Positions 23,272-36,045 of a stretch of DNA of 64,000 bases are shown here, piece by piece. The number at the start of each line of letters is the position of its first letter. Position 1 is the first letter of the stretch. Position numbers and translations under genes: made by a program. The notes under the pieces are model-generated. The model saw nothing but the letters and a program-made list of their open reading frames with translations, did not search any database and was not told the origin of the DNA. The DNA is from Colocasia esculenta (Eukaryota > Streptophyta > Magnoliopsida > Alismatales > Araceae): assembly GCA_014218235.1 (NCBI GenBank), contig CM024760.1:12566049-12630048 (forward strand), read 5' to 3'.

Positions 23272-24357
23272 CAATTGGATAACACACCACACACACAATG
23301 CACACAGGATTTTAAGTTGGTTTGGCTCTAGTGTGGAGACCTACATCCACCCCTCACTAAACTAAGTGAGACTTCACTCAATGAGCCAAGAGTGTGAAGC
23401 ACTCATACATCCACTAATTCACAGCTTTACAATCTACTGATACACAGTTTCAACACAGTTGATTCATAGCTTCAAGATTAAGACAATCTCACAATCCTAA
23501 CACACAAAGTGTAGGATCTATACTTCTACTCTAATCGGAGCAGACAACCAAGTGATGTAACATTCAGAAAAAAAGCTGAAAAGATTACACAAGAGAAATC
23601 ACTAAAAGTGGGTAGAAATTTAGCAAACACTCTTGCTGCTATTTCTCTGGAGTTGAGATCTGATCAATTTCCCACTAAAACTCCCAATTGCTTCTTCTCC
23701 AGACTTGGATTCATCGAGCTCTTCTTCTAGCCGTAGCTTAAGGATCAATTGCCTCTGATTGGAAGGAAATTCCGAAGCTCTGTTTCAATTGAACATCGAC
23801 AGGACTTCACACAGGATGAAGAACGATGCAACATCTTTTCTTCTTGTTAAGCGAACTATTTCGAAGCCTATTTTCCTCAGCTATCTCACCCTCTGCTCTT
23901 TTCTCTCCTTAGCTATCTCTTCTTTCTGTGTATGTTTTCTTCGAAGAAGACGCTGCGCACCTTTTTGATCGGCGTATCAGAATCTCTTTTTGTGGGCCCC
24001 AACAGAATCCCCAATTCGTTGGGAGATGCTTTGCTTCCAAAAGGTTCTCTTCCAGAACCTTGTAAAATGTGACTAGAATCCCTAATTATTAGGCCTCGGA
24101 TCACGTGCCCAGAAAAAGCACGCTGGCAATATCTTTTCCTTACTGTAAAAGGAGATTGAAGTATCGACACCACTTGTGCATAGTGTCGATGCACACATAA
24201 ACTGGTTTAGATCAATGCATATGCTTCAGTAGAGTCGACTTCATGTCTTCATGTGTCGACTTTATCCATTAGACTACTGTAGAGACTGGGTTTCAATAAG
24301 TTTAGTGTTGACCTTGTAGCAGCCAAGTGTCAACCTCATGGAAAGGTAGAGTCGACC

Positions 24358-24575
24358 TAATCTTCATCTAGAGTCGACCTCATGAGATTCTTTCCTTTTA
24401 GCGCTAACAGGAAAACCAACTAGTGTCGACCTGATCTTCATCTAGAGTTGACCTTATGAGATTCTTTCCCTTTAGCGCTAACAAGAAAACCAACTGGTGT
24501 CGACCTGATCTTCATCTAGAGTTGACCTTATGCGATTCTTTTATCTTCTACGCTTACTGGAAAACTAGCATGTGT
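24358..24575. repeat. 74-bp tandem repeat in the Copia LTR, about three units
   Basis: TCGACCTGATCTTCATCTAG recurs at an interval of about 74 bp, each followed by GAGATTCTTTCC...GCGCTAAC and AACCAACT(A/G)GTGTCGACC. The partner LTR has fewer units. The word GTGTCGACC also recurs inside the element (about 31515-31620 and 36330-36420). Confidence 0.7.
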
Positions 24576-24796
24576 CGACCTATCCTTTGGTAGTGTTGAC
24601 TCAAGTGGTTCACTGAGCTCTAGTAAGTCACTCACTGAGACATATGTGTCGACCTTTAAAGTACACGTGTCATCACACATAAGATCTTTTGACTTCGTGA
24701 TTTTTTTTGTCATATAAAAACATGTGTTAGAGGATTCTTGGATATTTATGACAATTTTGCTTGGCTCATGACATCATCAAAACTAGGGACACAACA

Positions 24797-24815
24797 ATCT
24801 CCTTTTTTTTTATGA
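24797..24815 (-). other. Polypurine tract of the Sirevirus-like element
   Basis: On the minus strand an A-rich run followed by GGAGAT lies immediately before the 3' LTR start (TGTTGTGTCCC), the normal position of the plus-strand primer. Confidence 0.75.
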
Positions 24816-24943
24816 TGGCAACTATGATTCATAGAGGTTTTGACTGTGACTTAATTGATTATATATGGGCATCACACAAGTCATCATAGCAATCCATACA
24901 AAACAATCCACACATGATAAGATGTGGCATAGATGATTTCATT

Positions 24944-26227
24944 TCATGTAAAAGTTTTACAAAATTCAGCATAAAAGCATCTGAATATTCCAGACAAAAC
25001 ATCGAAGTTAAAAGTCTCTCTCTCTCTCTCTCTATGAAATGTCTTCCCCTTTGACATTATCAAAACACAAGAATCACTACTGAGAGGAAGCAGGAGGTGG
25101 AGGACAATGAGCCTCTGCTCAATCCTTGCCAGTCTTGCTTCCAGATCGTCATAGTTGTCTCTAAGATAAATCTGAACTGCATTCAGTCTAGTGTTCAGAA
25201 AGCGGGTCATTTCCTCCAATTTATCAGATACAAGAACAAAGATCTGATCTACACCATGAGGCATAGGTGGTGCAGCAGTAGAAGAAGTAGCATGGGTGCT
25301 TTCAGCTGTCTCTGTGACACCATGAAGCTTCCAGACTTGGTCAAAATCGTGTCTCATGGACCTAAGATGACCAGACATGGCTATATGATAGTCTCTGAGT
25401 GTGTTCAGACTACTAGCCATTTGAGAGTAAGAACTTTTTATAGATGGAATATCATCTAGCTTATCTGATCCCTTAGACACCATCTCTTCAACTGATTGCA
25501 ACTTTTCAAAATTTAAGCATGAGTATATGCTGCATGATTAAACACTTCTCCAATCTTTTCAATCAGGTTATTGGATCTTAAAGCTGCAAACCCTGTTACC
25601 TGTACTTGCCTGTCAATGTTTTCACTGAGCTGTTTTTCAATTTCTTCCAATCTGCTCTCAATCTCATTGACTGTTCTTCACCTTGCATTTAGTTGGCCAC
25701 AGATTCATAAATGGATGCAAATTATTCCTTAAAGAACTGTAAGAGTTGTGGAGGAATTACAAATTCAGTTGTTGATGTTGAAGGTGGAGCATGCTGAGTA
25801 GTAAAAGTGTCTGGTTGAGTGTGAGTAGCAGGGGAAAATTGAGGTGGATCCACACCCATGTCATCAAATCTTGGAAGTGGAGTGAAGGATCTGGGAGCAA
25901 AAGATGTGGGGTGTGAAGGATTATCCTCTGCCATTGATATCTTTGATTATCAAAATCATCTCCCTGTTGTTCAACATAGGACAAACCTTCATGTTGTTCT
26001 TGAGGTGGCTGTTCCACAGCAAATTCTTCAGACAGATTAACTTGAGAGGGAGCTGGTCCTCTCACCAACTGGACTCCTTCCACTTTAAGTCTCATGAACT
26101 TCACTATATGTGCCAGACAATAAATGTTGTATTTTGGAATTGTTTTTGATTTTGTGTTCTCAAGAGGATCTTGGCTTTCAAAAAAATGCTTGACAAATGG
26201 GCTGCATATGACAGACTTCTTTTGAGC
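24944..26227 (-). pseudogene. Third ORF of the Sirevirus-like element, C-terminal part
   Basis: Minus-strand frames hold a proline-rich stretch (FAPRSFTPLPRFDDMGVDPP) and then a helical region (VSKGSDKLDDIPSIKSSYSQ, FLNTRLNAVQIYLRDNYDDL, EARLARIEQRL) that looks like a coiled coil. It lies between pol and the 3' LTR and is cut off from its N-terminal part by the solo LTR at 26228-30240. Several stops and frame changes are present (for example between 25500 and 25720). The product and role of this ORF in plant Copia elements are not settled. A fusion-type envelope is not evident, since I see no membrane segments or signal peptide. Confidence 0.6.
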
Positions 26228-29200
26228 TCAGGTGTCATGCCCCGCCAATTTAGCAGCGGAATAAATCGAGGAGGCATGAACAACGTGTATGGTAACGTAA
26301 ATTGCGCATACATTCACAAATATCAGAGTATCTAATGAATAATATGCAATAAAACTCATCATTTTATTGATAATTCATCTAAACTATTACAACCACTAAT
26401 TCAGAGCCAAAACACAGGGCTCAATGACTTTATTACATTGGAAAAGAAATCTAAAGCAAATATCTAACTAGACTCTAAGGTACTAAGGACATTCCATCGC
26501 TATGACTTCAGGATGCTCATCACTCCAGTCCAATCCCATTGTTGTGTGTAAGGTCGTCACTTGACTTACCTGAAAACACAATAACAAATAACGAAGAGTG
26601 AGCGATAACGCTCAGTAGGACTTAATATCTCGTGTAAACAAGCATGCTTTAAGTGATTAATGTCTTGTAACGCAGGTTAACTAGAGAGAACGATCATGTA
26701 TAGTCAAGAGAGTAATAGTACAAGATAACAAGTGAACGATAATACATTTCTCAAGAGTATTGCAAAATTAGGATGACAATATAACGAGATAGCGTGTAAC
26801 AAGATAGTGTATAACAAGATAGCGTGTATCAAAATGACATGTAATGGGATAGCTTGTATCAAGGTGGCGTGTAACGAGATAGCTTGTATATCAAGATAGC
26901 ATGTAACGAGATTGCATGTAAAGAGATAGCGTGTAAAGAGATAACATGTATGGTTGCACCACGGTGCACTAGTCGAGTACGACAACAGTCACTTTGGGAC
27001 AGTAGCCGTTTAATGATAGTACAATATGTCTGAACTCCTCAGACTAGTATTATAACAATTAGATGTCTAGCCAAGTCAATATAGTCAATCAGAACCGGTG
27101 CAATGCAGAACACCGTCAATAGCCCCTGCAAGTATTTTCGGGTGGCTCTCTGCCCCCAGGACTAGATTGGAGTCCCTCGGACACTCTCCGTGCCCTGCAC
27201 AATTATGCATTCGAGTTAGTAGGGTCACCGGACCCATATTATGGCGCTAGACAGTCATGTATCGTACAAGTAATAGGAGCCACAACAGCTCAAGAGTCTC
27301 AAGAGAGTACTAGATGAATAGATAGATAGTAGAGTGAACGTGAATAGATGAGAGTACAAGGATAGTAGATGAGATAGGGGTATAAACGTAAAACAACGTT
27401 AAACCACGATAGTAATAGTTGCACAACACCAGGTCGTGTGCCGGCAATCTGGTAGAAGAAGTCACCACCGCCCACTAGCCGTGTTGTGTACACGAGCCAG
27501 GTGGTCCGGCGTGATCACAAGATAAGAGAGATCTCACTAAGGCCGTTTGGATCGTACTGATCCCTAAGAGTGTAACAGGATTTAAAGGGTACAACCAGCT
27601 CGTCGGCAATGGACGTGCGCCAAAGCCAAGAAGACTTACGGAGGTCTTGACAAGGATTCCCTAGTCCAGTCGAGAGTATTCCCGGTGGAGAGGTGGTCCA
27701 AGTCAAGGGAAAGTGTGTAAAACGGGTCCGTCGTGCCTCGAGTGCTCGAAGGCCGAGGGAAATCGGTAACGGTGTACAAATCACGCGAATAGAACGAAGA
27801 CATGTATATTTAAATAAGTTAGTCATTTGCTTCAATAAATTACCAGATACATTATTAAATAATCCAATATGATCATTAAATGTGTGCTTGTGTAAGAAAT
27901 CAAGAGATCATAGTTGATTGTGCATATGGCTTTTACATAGATTGATTTCGTGTATCATTTATCATCAATTGCTAATGCTGTCAAGTTATTCATAACAGTA
28001 GTCAATTAGGGTTGATCAAGGTTGAAATGGTGTAAACCTAGGGTTTAATTGCAAAAATTTCACTCGGTTGAAGTCGCGACAGGATTGGTTGTCGCCTTCA
28101 AGTCGCGACGCAAGGCACGGTCGCGTTCTGCTGAACCGGCCGGTGAGATGAACTGGGACCAGGTCGCGATGCGTCGGTCCGCCGCGTTCATAACACGTCG
28201 GACCCCGGTGTCGCGACCTCTGATATCGCGGCGTATCGCGCCGTCGCGACCTCAGGGGGTGGCCCGAGCCCAGAAAAGAGGGTTTTGCCCTTTTTCTAGG
28301 TTGGTCTGTCTGACACATAGTCACTAAAAATTCAATAATAAATCGTATAGAGATCCAAAAAGCATGAAATCAGTTCTAAACGAAAGTAGACTCATATATC
28401 TACCAACATGTACGGTTAATTTGAAAATAGACGAGATTTAGGTATGCTTTGAACAAGTTACATTCTATGACCTAAATAGGCGCAGTCAAGGTTCAATGAT
28501 TTAATCAGAGATGAATACTTAATGAAAAATTCTGAAACCAGTGGCGTTTGAAAGCTAACACGATGTAGTATTTTAGAGAATTTTGTCATGGCATGATATC
28601 AAATATGCCTGAAGTTTAATGGTCAATGTGAAGAGTCGGGTACATGCAACAGACAGGGAATCAAGGATTTAATTCTCCCTCATGGGAGGTCGAAATCGAG
28701 CAAGACCAAGGGCGTTTGAAAGATAATAAGATGTAGTATATCTGAGAATTTTATCATGGCACGAGAGCAAGTACACGTTGGGAATTAGAGAAAACATAAG
28801 ATCTCAGTTCATGGTAACAACAGAACTTCATGAATAAATTCGCCCACATGGGTGAACGAAATACCACGAAACCATAGGGCTTTTAGAGAGGTACATGAAT
28901 GCTACCTAGGATAATTTTCTCACGATTTTTGCTTGAGAGATTGCCTACCTTTCGTTGCAAGAATGAAAGCTAGGGTTTTTAATGAAGAACGAGATGAAAT
29001 CCCTCCTTTCCAAGCTCCTCCTTCTTGCTCCTTCGTTCTCCAGCCTCTCCCTTCATCTCCCAAAGTCTAAGCACGAAAATGAGGGTTGATAGGGTTGTAT
29101 TAGGATGTATTTGGTTGCTATAAGAGTCCATCCTCTCTAAAACTCTCTTCTCCTTCCAACTCTTTAATTTCTATATTTATCCCCTTATTTCTTGCATTAT

Positions 29201-30240
29201 CCCACCTAATAGGATAGATGATAGGTTTAATTTCGTGGGTAATGGGTTAGTATAAGTTTAGGTCTCTTTTCTATATATATATGAGTCATAATAGTACCTT
29301 AATTACCTCTTTTTAATTATGAGATAATTTAGTTACGAATTTCACTATTTAATATGAGTCTTCTCTCTTTACCCCAATTGTCTCTCATCTAAATCTCCTT
29401 TTTCAGATTAGGATAGAGTCCTATTGAGTTATACTAGGTTAGAACTCTTTCTAAGATAATTAAGAGTTAAAATACTCATTATCTTAACCCTTTCTATTTA
29501 TTAATATTTTAGGTACGAATTTAGCTTAATTATCTCCCATCTCATGATGGACTCTTCATAATTGGGCCCAAAACTTTATACTAGGACCATTAGTAAAACC
29601 CATTACTAATTTAGCTTAATGGGTATTGATTTAATTCTATTTATTCACCCTTTATTCTAATTTAAATCTATTTATCATATTATTCAATTGATTTTAATTC
29701 GATTCAATATTATTTAGCCAAATATTTCTGACCTTTATTCATCTCTTGGGCTCTTACTTTTGGCCCAATAACTTATGCGGGCTTAATTGTACAACCCATG
29801 TACTTACCTTACTTAATAGATTTTTAATTATCCTTTTATTAGAGAATTAATTCATGGGCCAAGATTGTCCGTTGGTCCATATATCATAATGGGCTATCGA
29901 CCCATATTATTTAAAGTCTACCCACATGTTTATTTTAATTTATAATCCACTTTGGATCATAAAATAATGGATTCTTCGACTTATTCCTTAATTACGCTAA
30001 TAAGTCGCATAATTTCTTAAACTCGGTCTAAACGATTTTTCTGTGCCCAAATTTCATGATGGGTCATTAGATAACATTATTTAAAGTGTAATTATTATTT
30101 TTACTACTGAATTTCTATATGGGTTTATATGCATGCGATAATAATGCGTACCTTTTTAACTGGTTGAATTTATTAATTGATAAAATTTCAATTTATCCAT
30201 AATTTTTAAATTAATAAATTTTCTGGGGTACTACATCAGG
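26228..30240 (-). mobile_element. Solo LTR of a Tekay-like Gypsy element (4.0 kb), TSD TCAGG
   Basis: The insert at 26233-30235 begins TGTCATGCCCCGCCAATTTA and ends GGGTACTACA, with perfect pentamers TCAGG on both sides (26228-26232 and 30236-30240). It shares its head and many internal blocks with the solo LTR at 19468. No coding, PBS or polypurine tract is present. Minus-strand ends (TGTAGTACCCC ... GGGGCATGACA) suggest the sense strand. It is inserted in the third ORF of the Copia element. Small open frames inside (27515-27835, 28016-28324) are unlikely to be genes. Confidence 0.88.
26770..26955. repeat. 17-bp minisatellite in the second solo LTR
   Basis: About ten units of the type AGATAGCGTGTAACAAG follow each other with substitutions and single-base length changes. 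Confidence 0.75.
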
Positions 30241-31369
30241 TCTGGTGGATTCATGAAGTAGCTAACAAAAGATAGTTGCCAAGTTTGCCTTCTCTCTAGT
30301 GATTAGACAGTAGAGAAGGAATCTCTGAAGGCCTATGACTCTGTGTCTCCCTCCTCCTTAAGGTGTCAAGATAGTAGTGTAAATGTGGTGAAGCACTCAG
30401 AGGTGAGAATTTGTTTGCATTGATGTTGGACACCCTTGTTTGGACAATATTTCCTTATCATGTTCTCGCCCTGTCATGAGGGAGTATGCTTCAAGTAGAC
30501 ATAAATTGTAGTTATGTGGATTATGACCTTCATTTGGAATATCCAAGGCTTCACTCACAAAATCTGTGGTGAGAATTATGGGAATCCCTCGAACAGTGGA
30601 CTCTAAGGTGTGTTCCTTGCTAACCAAATTTTTATAGAATTCTTGAACCAAGATTGGATAAAAAATCCTATGTTCACTAACAAAGCTTGTCCAACCCTGA
30701 AACTCAATCATATCCAACAGTTCTGGAAAAACAGTATGCATACCTTCATCATGAATATCCACAGTTCTCAGATGCAAAATCTGTTTGTTTTCAGTTGTTT
30801 GTGGGACTGCCTCTTGAGCCTGACTACTCTCATGTCAGTATCTGTTGCCCTGATTTTTGATTTTGAGGTTTGGCCTATGCTTTGTGATTTAGACTCACTA
30901 CTTACTACTGTCCCAGGCATGTCCCCAATACCAGTCTTAGCCCCATGAGAAACTTCATTTTCAGACGCATCTGTACCAACTTGAGTGCTGTCACTGGACT
31001 CCTTAGAAGGTGAAACTTCTTGATCATTTGAGCCTTTGTCGTCAGAAGATTGGTTTGAACTCTAAACATTAGGGTTTTCTTCTCCAGAGTCTTCAGAACG
31101 CACGGCATGAGATGTTTGCACATTTTCACCCTCGTTGAACTGCTCAGATCAACGAACTCACTCTTCTTTTTGCCCTTGGGGAAAGTCTTCTCCTTAGTCG
31201 ATCTTGGATGCGAGAATCATTGGCTGGAAGAAGAGGGAACTACAAACTTCTTCTTCTGTGGTGCTGAACCCTTTTCACTATCGTTCCTTGCTTTGGTACA
31301 ACTTTAGGAAGAATCCGGTTGAGCGTCCTATCGCTTGCCACCACTTCGTGCAGACAACTTGGGTGCCAT
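30241..31369 (-). pseudogene. Third ORF of the Sirevirus-like element, N-terminal part (PF20167-like domain)
   Basis: An ATG at 31369 opens MAPKLSARSGGKR, the usual start of such ORFs, then a stop. After several frame changes the minus strand gives FPELLDMIEFQGWTSFVSEH, then RIFYPILVQEFYKNLV, then STVRGIPIILTTDFVSEALD, then ALDIPNEG. The order (ELL..I..QGW, YP.LV.EFY.NL, S.VRGI.I, LGIP.EG) is that of the putative plant transposon protein domain PF20167, often found next to LTR elements. The region between 30400 and the solo LTR is frameshifted. Function unknown. Confidence 0.65.
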
Positions 31370-32954
31370 GATAAAATTCGAGAGATAGAGGAGAATCTTT
31401 ACGGACACAGAATGTGGGTTTGTGGACAGAAGAAGAGGAAAATCAATTTGATTCAAAAGAGTTTGAACGAGCACATGAGTTGAGATTATTTAGGAAAGAG
31501 GAGTGTCAAGCGTCGACCTGCCCTAGGCGATACAATGATCATGCGAAACAGTGAAACGTAACATGTTCCAATGAAGGTAATGATCATGATGTGTCGACAC
31601 TAACAAAACACATGTCGACTCAAGCAAGAAGGATTCAGTGAATTGTTCAATAAAAGAGGATATGAGCAATTTACCATTATTAAATGAATATTTGAGAACT
31701 TTGAGGAAGTTAAATGAGTTATGCTCTTCCGTCACTTTATACTCCTCTTAGTGAAATTGATGGTTTGTAAGCTTTTAGTTTATCCAATTAAAAGACACTG
31801 AAAGACTAAGCGGCATAAGTAACATAATGAAAAAAAATTCTTCTACTCAGCACATGTAAAAAGGTGACCCTGGATAGATATTAAAAATAATCCAAGAGGT
31901 ATTGAAATAAAACTATCTTGAGATTTTTTAGTGATTTGAATTTCAATTTGAAATGGCATTTTGCCTTTTCATAAAATGTTGAACATTCGGATTTACCCTT
32001 TCTTTTTCATGCAAGAGCTTATGCTTTTCACACACCGGAGCTCCTGATTACTCAAGTGAGGTAATCATCTTGTCACAAGGGTTGTGTGCGACTTTTCATG
32101 TGAGGATACATGTGGTTAGACACAAGAATCCCCAATTACTCAGTAAGCACAAAATTTTTTTATCAACCCTGAACAGAATTAACTAGCTCATCATGACATA
32201 TATAATAAAATCAACTAATTTTATAAGGATTTGCAGTTTCTAAGAGCCTAGTCATTTTTGCTGCAACAAAAATTTTATAATAATATTCTTGAACACTTTT
32301 TACAACTTAAGAGAAGTTTGAAACCAACAACTCAGATGATTTTTAGTATTTAATCAGAGAGACACACAGAAATTCAGAAATGAATAGGATGCAATTTTCA
32401 CTTGGTACAATGTTTTTAGAACTATTATTTAACCTCTTTTAAGTGTTTTCAGTGAATTTCAAGGTTAACTTTAGTAGTTTATAAATAACATACCATTTCT
32501 TTTACTCTAAAAGATAATAGAGATTAGAGTATAAGGATTTAACTCCCCCTGAAGAGTTGCCCAAAGATAAAAATCTTTACAATTAAAAGTGAATCTATGT
32601 GAGAAGAAGAAAAGTGATTAGAAGTTGGAAAATTGAAGAGAATTCAGAATCAATGAATTAGTGTCGACTCACTTGCCATTAGTGTCAACCTTATTCAAGC
32701 AAATCATAATCTTTCTGAAGGAATCTTTCTTCTCAAATAGCAGTTACTGTGGATCCAATATTCCCAGCTTTTTTGACAACTGTGAATCACTGAAACTTCT
32801 CTTTCCATACAATGATTCTTGAAACAACCTCCCCCTCACCAAATGCACCAAACAATGTGAAGTGATCAATCAACAAGCATTATCAAGTCATATGATAAGA
32901 ATCAATCAAGTAAAAACATTTACAAACAATTCATTAAACAATCAGTTATGAATC
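31370..32954. other. Non-coding spacer between pol and the third ORF
   Basis: This AT-rich sequence of 1.6 kb has no recognisable domain on either strand. It includes two GTGTCGAC words (about 31515-31620) also seen in the LTR. Long spacers here are usual for this type of element. Confidence 0.55.
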
Positions 32955-34160
32955 AAACAAGCACAATCCAAGTTCTCTTCTTAGAGATGAAAATATTTCA
33001 TTACACAAGGGTTTTATGAAAATATCAACAATTTCCTTAGTTGTTCAATGAAATGCAGCTCAAAAGAGTTATTGCTAACTTCGTCTCTTAGAAAGATGTC
33101 TGATTTCTCTGTGTTTAGTCCTAGAGTGCTGAATTGGATTTTAGCCAATTTATATGCACTAGTGTTATCGCACATTATTGGGACACATCCAAGATCTACT
33201 TGGTAGTCTTAGAGTTGGTGTTGGTGTTTAATCCATAACACTTGAGTGCCACAACTCTCTGCAGCTACATATTCTGCTTCTGCAGTAGAGAGAGCAACTG
33301 AGTGTTGTTTCTTGGAAGCCTATGAGACTAAACACCCTCCCAGAAATTGGCAATGACCACTGGTACTCTTTCTATCTAATTTTTAACCAGCATAATCCGC
33401 ATCAGAATAAGAGATCAACTTATACTCACTGGATGCTGGATACCATAAAACCAATTCATGAGTTCCTGCCAGATATCTGAAATGTTTTTTTGCAGCACTC
33501 ATGTGGGATTCTTTAGGACTAGCCTGAAATCTAGCACACATGCACACATAGAACTATATATTAAGTCTAGATGCTGTAAGATAGAGCAGAGATCCGATTA
33601 TACCTCTGTAAGTTTTTGGATCTACCAAGTTACCTTTCAGATTGGCATCCAAACTCAATGTTGTGCTCATTGGTGTTGCCATGGCTTTAGTATTTTCCAT
33701 TTTTAACTTCTTCAGCAATTCTTGTATGTACTTTGGCTGATTGATGAAAGTTCCTTCCTTAGTTTGAACAACCTGCAATCCAAGGAAAAATTTCAGTTCT
33801 CCCATTAAGTTCATTTCAAATTAACTTGTCATTAAATCAACAAATTCCTTACACAGAGAAGATTTTGTTAATCCAAATATAATGTCATCGATATAAATTT
33901 GGACAACCAACATATCCCTTTTCTACACTTTAGTGAAGAGGGTTTGATCAGCATTATCTCTGGAATACCCTTTACCTGTAAGGAATGAGCTTAATCTGTC
34001 ATACCAAGCCCTGGGAGCTTGCTTTAATTCGTAGAGAGCCTTTTCAAGCTTGAACACATGGTTAGGAAAATCTGTGCATTCAAATCCAGGAGGTTGTTCA
34101 ATGAAAACTCCTCTTTTATTACCCATTTAAGAAGGCACTCTTTACATCCATTTGTTGCAG
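32955..34160 (-). pseudogene. Copia reverse transcriptase and RNase H remnant
   Basis: Minus-strand blocks of the RVT_2 family: QQMDVKSAFLNG followed by a stop (about 34128), GVFIEQPPGFE, LEKALYELKQAPRAWYDRL, the catalytic box IYIDDIIF (about 33890), GELKFFLGLQVVQTKEG, YIQELLKKL and YRGIIGSLLYLTAS. RNase H follows with STAEAEYVAAESCGTQVLW (about 33250-33300), and the pol end KEIVDIFIKPL and RRELGLC near 32960-33050. The chain is broken by at least three frame changes or stops, so no full polymerase is encoded. Order and motifs fix the Copia class. Confidence 0.88.
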
Positions 34161-36045
34161 TTTATATAATGAGCACATGCAAATGAGAGCAAAATTCTGA
34201 TAGCTTATAGCCTAGCTTCAAGAGCAAAAGATTCTTCAAAGTCTATTGCAAAGTCCTTATACCTTTTGCAACTAGCCTATCCTTATTTCTTATTATCTTA
34301 CCTTCTTCACTTGTTTTATTTCTGAAAACCCATTTAGTTCCAAGACACATTGTGAGGAAGGTCTTATTTCTCCAATGCCATACCTTATTTCTCTCAAATT
34401 GATTCAGTTATTCTTACATAGCATTTATCTAAAAGGCATCTTTTAGAGCATCTTCAACATTTTGGGTTCAGTTTGTTAAACAAGAGCCTTTGATCTAATT
34501 CAGAATTAAGTTTGAAATGAGATCTTGTTCTGGTGGATCAAGCAAGTTACCAATGATGCTATCTTAAGGGTGATCCCTACGCATTCTGATATTTAGTTGA
34601 TCTTTATTCTCATTGTCAATTGCTGTTTCTTACCCATCTTCATCACCTGCTTTTTTGCTTGCAGTTGATTCCTCTCCTTGCTGGTTGTTAGAATCTTCAT
34701 TTCCAAGAATTCTCCAGCATCCTTTTCCCTGCACACATCATCATAAAGTTCATCAAAGGTTATGTGTGGAGATTCTTCAACAATTTGATCTTTGATATTA
34801 AAAACTCTATATGCTCTAGAATGATTGAATAACCAAGAAAAATACCCAACTCACTCTTGGGTTCAAATTTGTCCAAATCATTTTTACTATTAGTCAAGAT
34901 AAAAACATTTTGCTCCAAACACTTTAAAGTGAGCAATAGAAGGTTTCTTACCTTTCAGAAATTCATAAGGTGTCTTTTTGCTTATAGGCCTTACCATTGC
35001 ACGATTTATGATGTAATAAGAAGTGTTTACTGCTTCTGCTTAAAATTTTCTAGGCAAACCACTCTTAATCAACATAGTTTTTGCCATTTCAACCAATGTT
35101 CGATTGCGCCTTTCTACCACTCATTTTGTTTAGGAGTTCTGGGTGATGAAATTTGTGAGATATTTCTTCTTTCCTGTAAAGATTTTCAATATTAGTGTTT
35201 TCAAATTCACCACCATGGTCAGACATAATTGAGATTATTTTGAATTTTCTCTCATGTTGGATTTTCTTATAGAATTCTTGAAATTCCATGAAAGCATCAC
35301 TTTTGTGAGCAGAAAGAATATCCAAGTAAATCTTGAAAAGTCATCAACAAGCACATATCCAAACCTTTTTCCATTGAGACTGTTTGTCCTTGTGGGTCCA
35401 AACAAATCCATATTAATAAGTTGGAAAAGTTTTGAAAGATTTTCTTGTTTGCTTATCCTGAGTATAACTTCACAGATTTTGAAGTTTTTCTTGACAAAAA
35501 TTCCTGGTAAACCTTTTACCATGTTGAATTTAACCAGTTTATGTAGCATATTGTAGTTAGCATGACCTAGTCTACGATGCCACAAACATGCAAGATCATT
35601 CTTATTAGCAGCAAGACAAATATTGTTATTTTCAGGTTCATCCAAGTCAACCATGTAAACATTATAGATTCTTTTTACCAGTGAATTTTACACAGTCTGA
35701 ATTTGGCTAAAAAATTGTACAACCAAGAGAATAAAAATTACCTTGTGACCTTTGTCACAGAGTTGACTTATGCTTAATAAGTTGTATTCCAACCCTTCCA
35801 CCAGAAGTACATCCTCATTGAGTTTGAAGGACTTTTACCCACTTTACCTGAACTAACAATTTATCTTTGTTGTTTCCTCCAAAGGTCACATGTCCAGCTT
35901 TCTTTTCAAACAGTAAGCAAAATTTATCTTTGTCCCCTGTCATATGTCTTGAACAACCACTGTTAAAATGCCATTTGTTTTTGATTGTAAGACATACCTG
36001 CAACACATTCAAAAAAAAATCTTTAGAACCCAAGTACATTTGGGT
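34161..36045 (-). pseudogene. Copia protease and integrase remnant
   Basis: The protease block reads NKWHFNSGCSRHMTGDK at about 35950-36000. The catalytic triad is normally DSG; here it is NSG (codon AAC), so the active-site Asp is lost. Next come the GAG-pre-integrase zinc motif (LWHRRLGHANYNMLHKL), the integrase core INMDLFGP, VDDFSRFTWIFFL and SDHGGEFEN with the D,D,E acids, and a decayed tail reaching the RT. Frame breaks occur near 35700-35820, 35320 and after 35100, and the region 34161-35080 keeps only scraps. Confidence 0.85.

Larger units (their letters stand above)
19341..24796 (-). repeat. Left (3') LTR of the Sirevirus-like element, interrupted by a solo LTR
   Basis: The + strand start (TGTAAAATTTTGGGTATGG) and the following GGAATGAATATCTAGAGG match the start of the right LTR at 38214. 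It ends CACAACA at 24796, beside the reversed polypurine tract. Removing the nested 3.8-kb insertion leaves about 1.65 kb. It aligns with the right LTR throughout (for example AAACAATTGGA, then TTTGGCTCTAGTGTGGAGAC). Confidence 0.85.

Noticed and set aside
28016..28327. Opposed open frames of 92-102 residues in the second solo LTR
   Set aside because: They lie within LTR sequence with TSDs at both ends; local GC richness explains the absence of stops.
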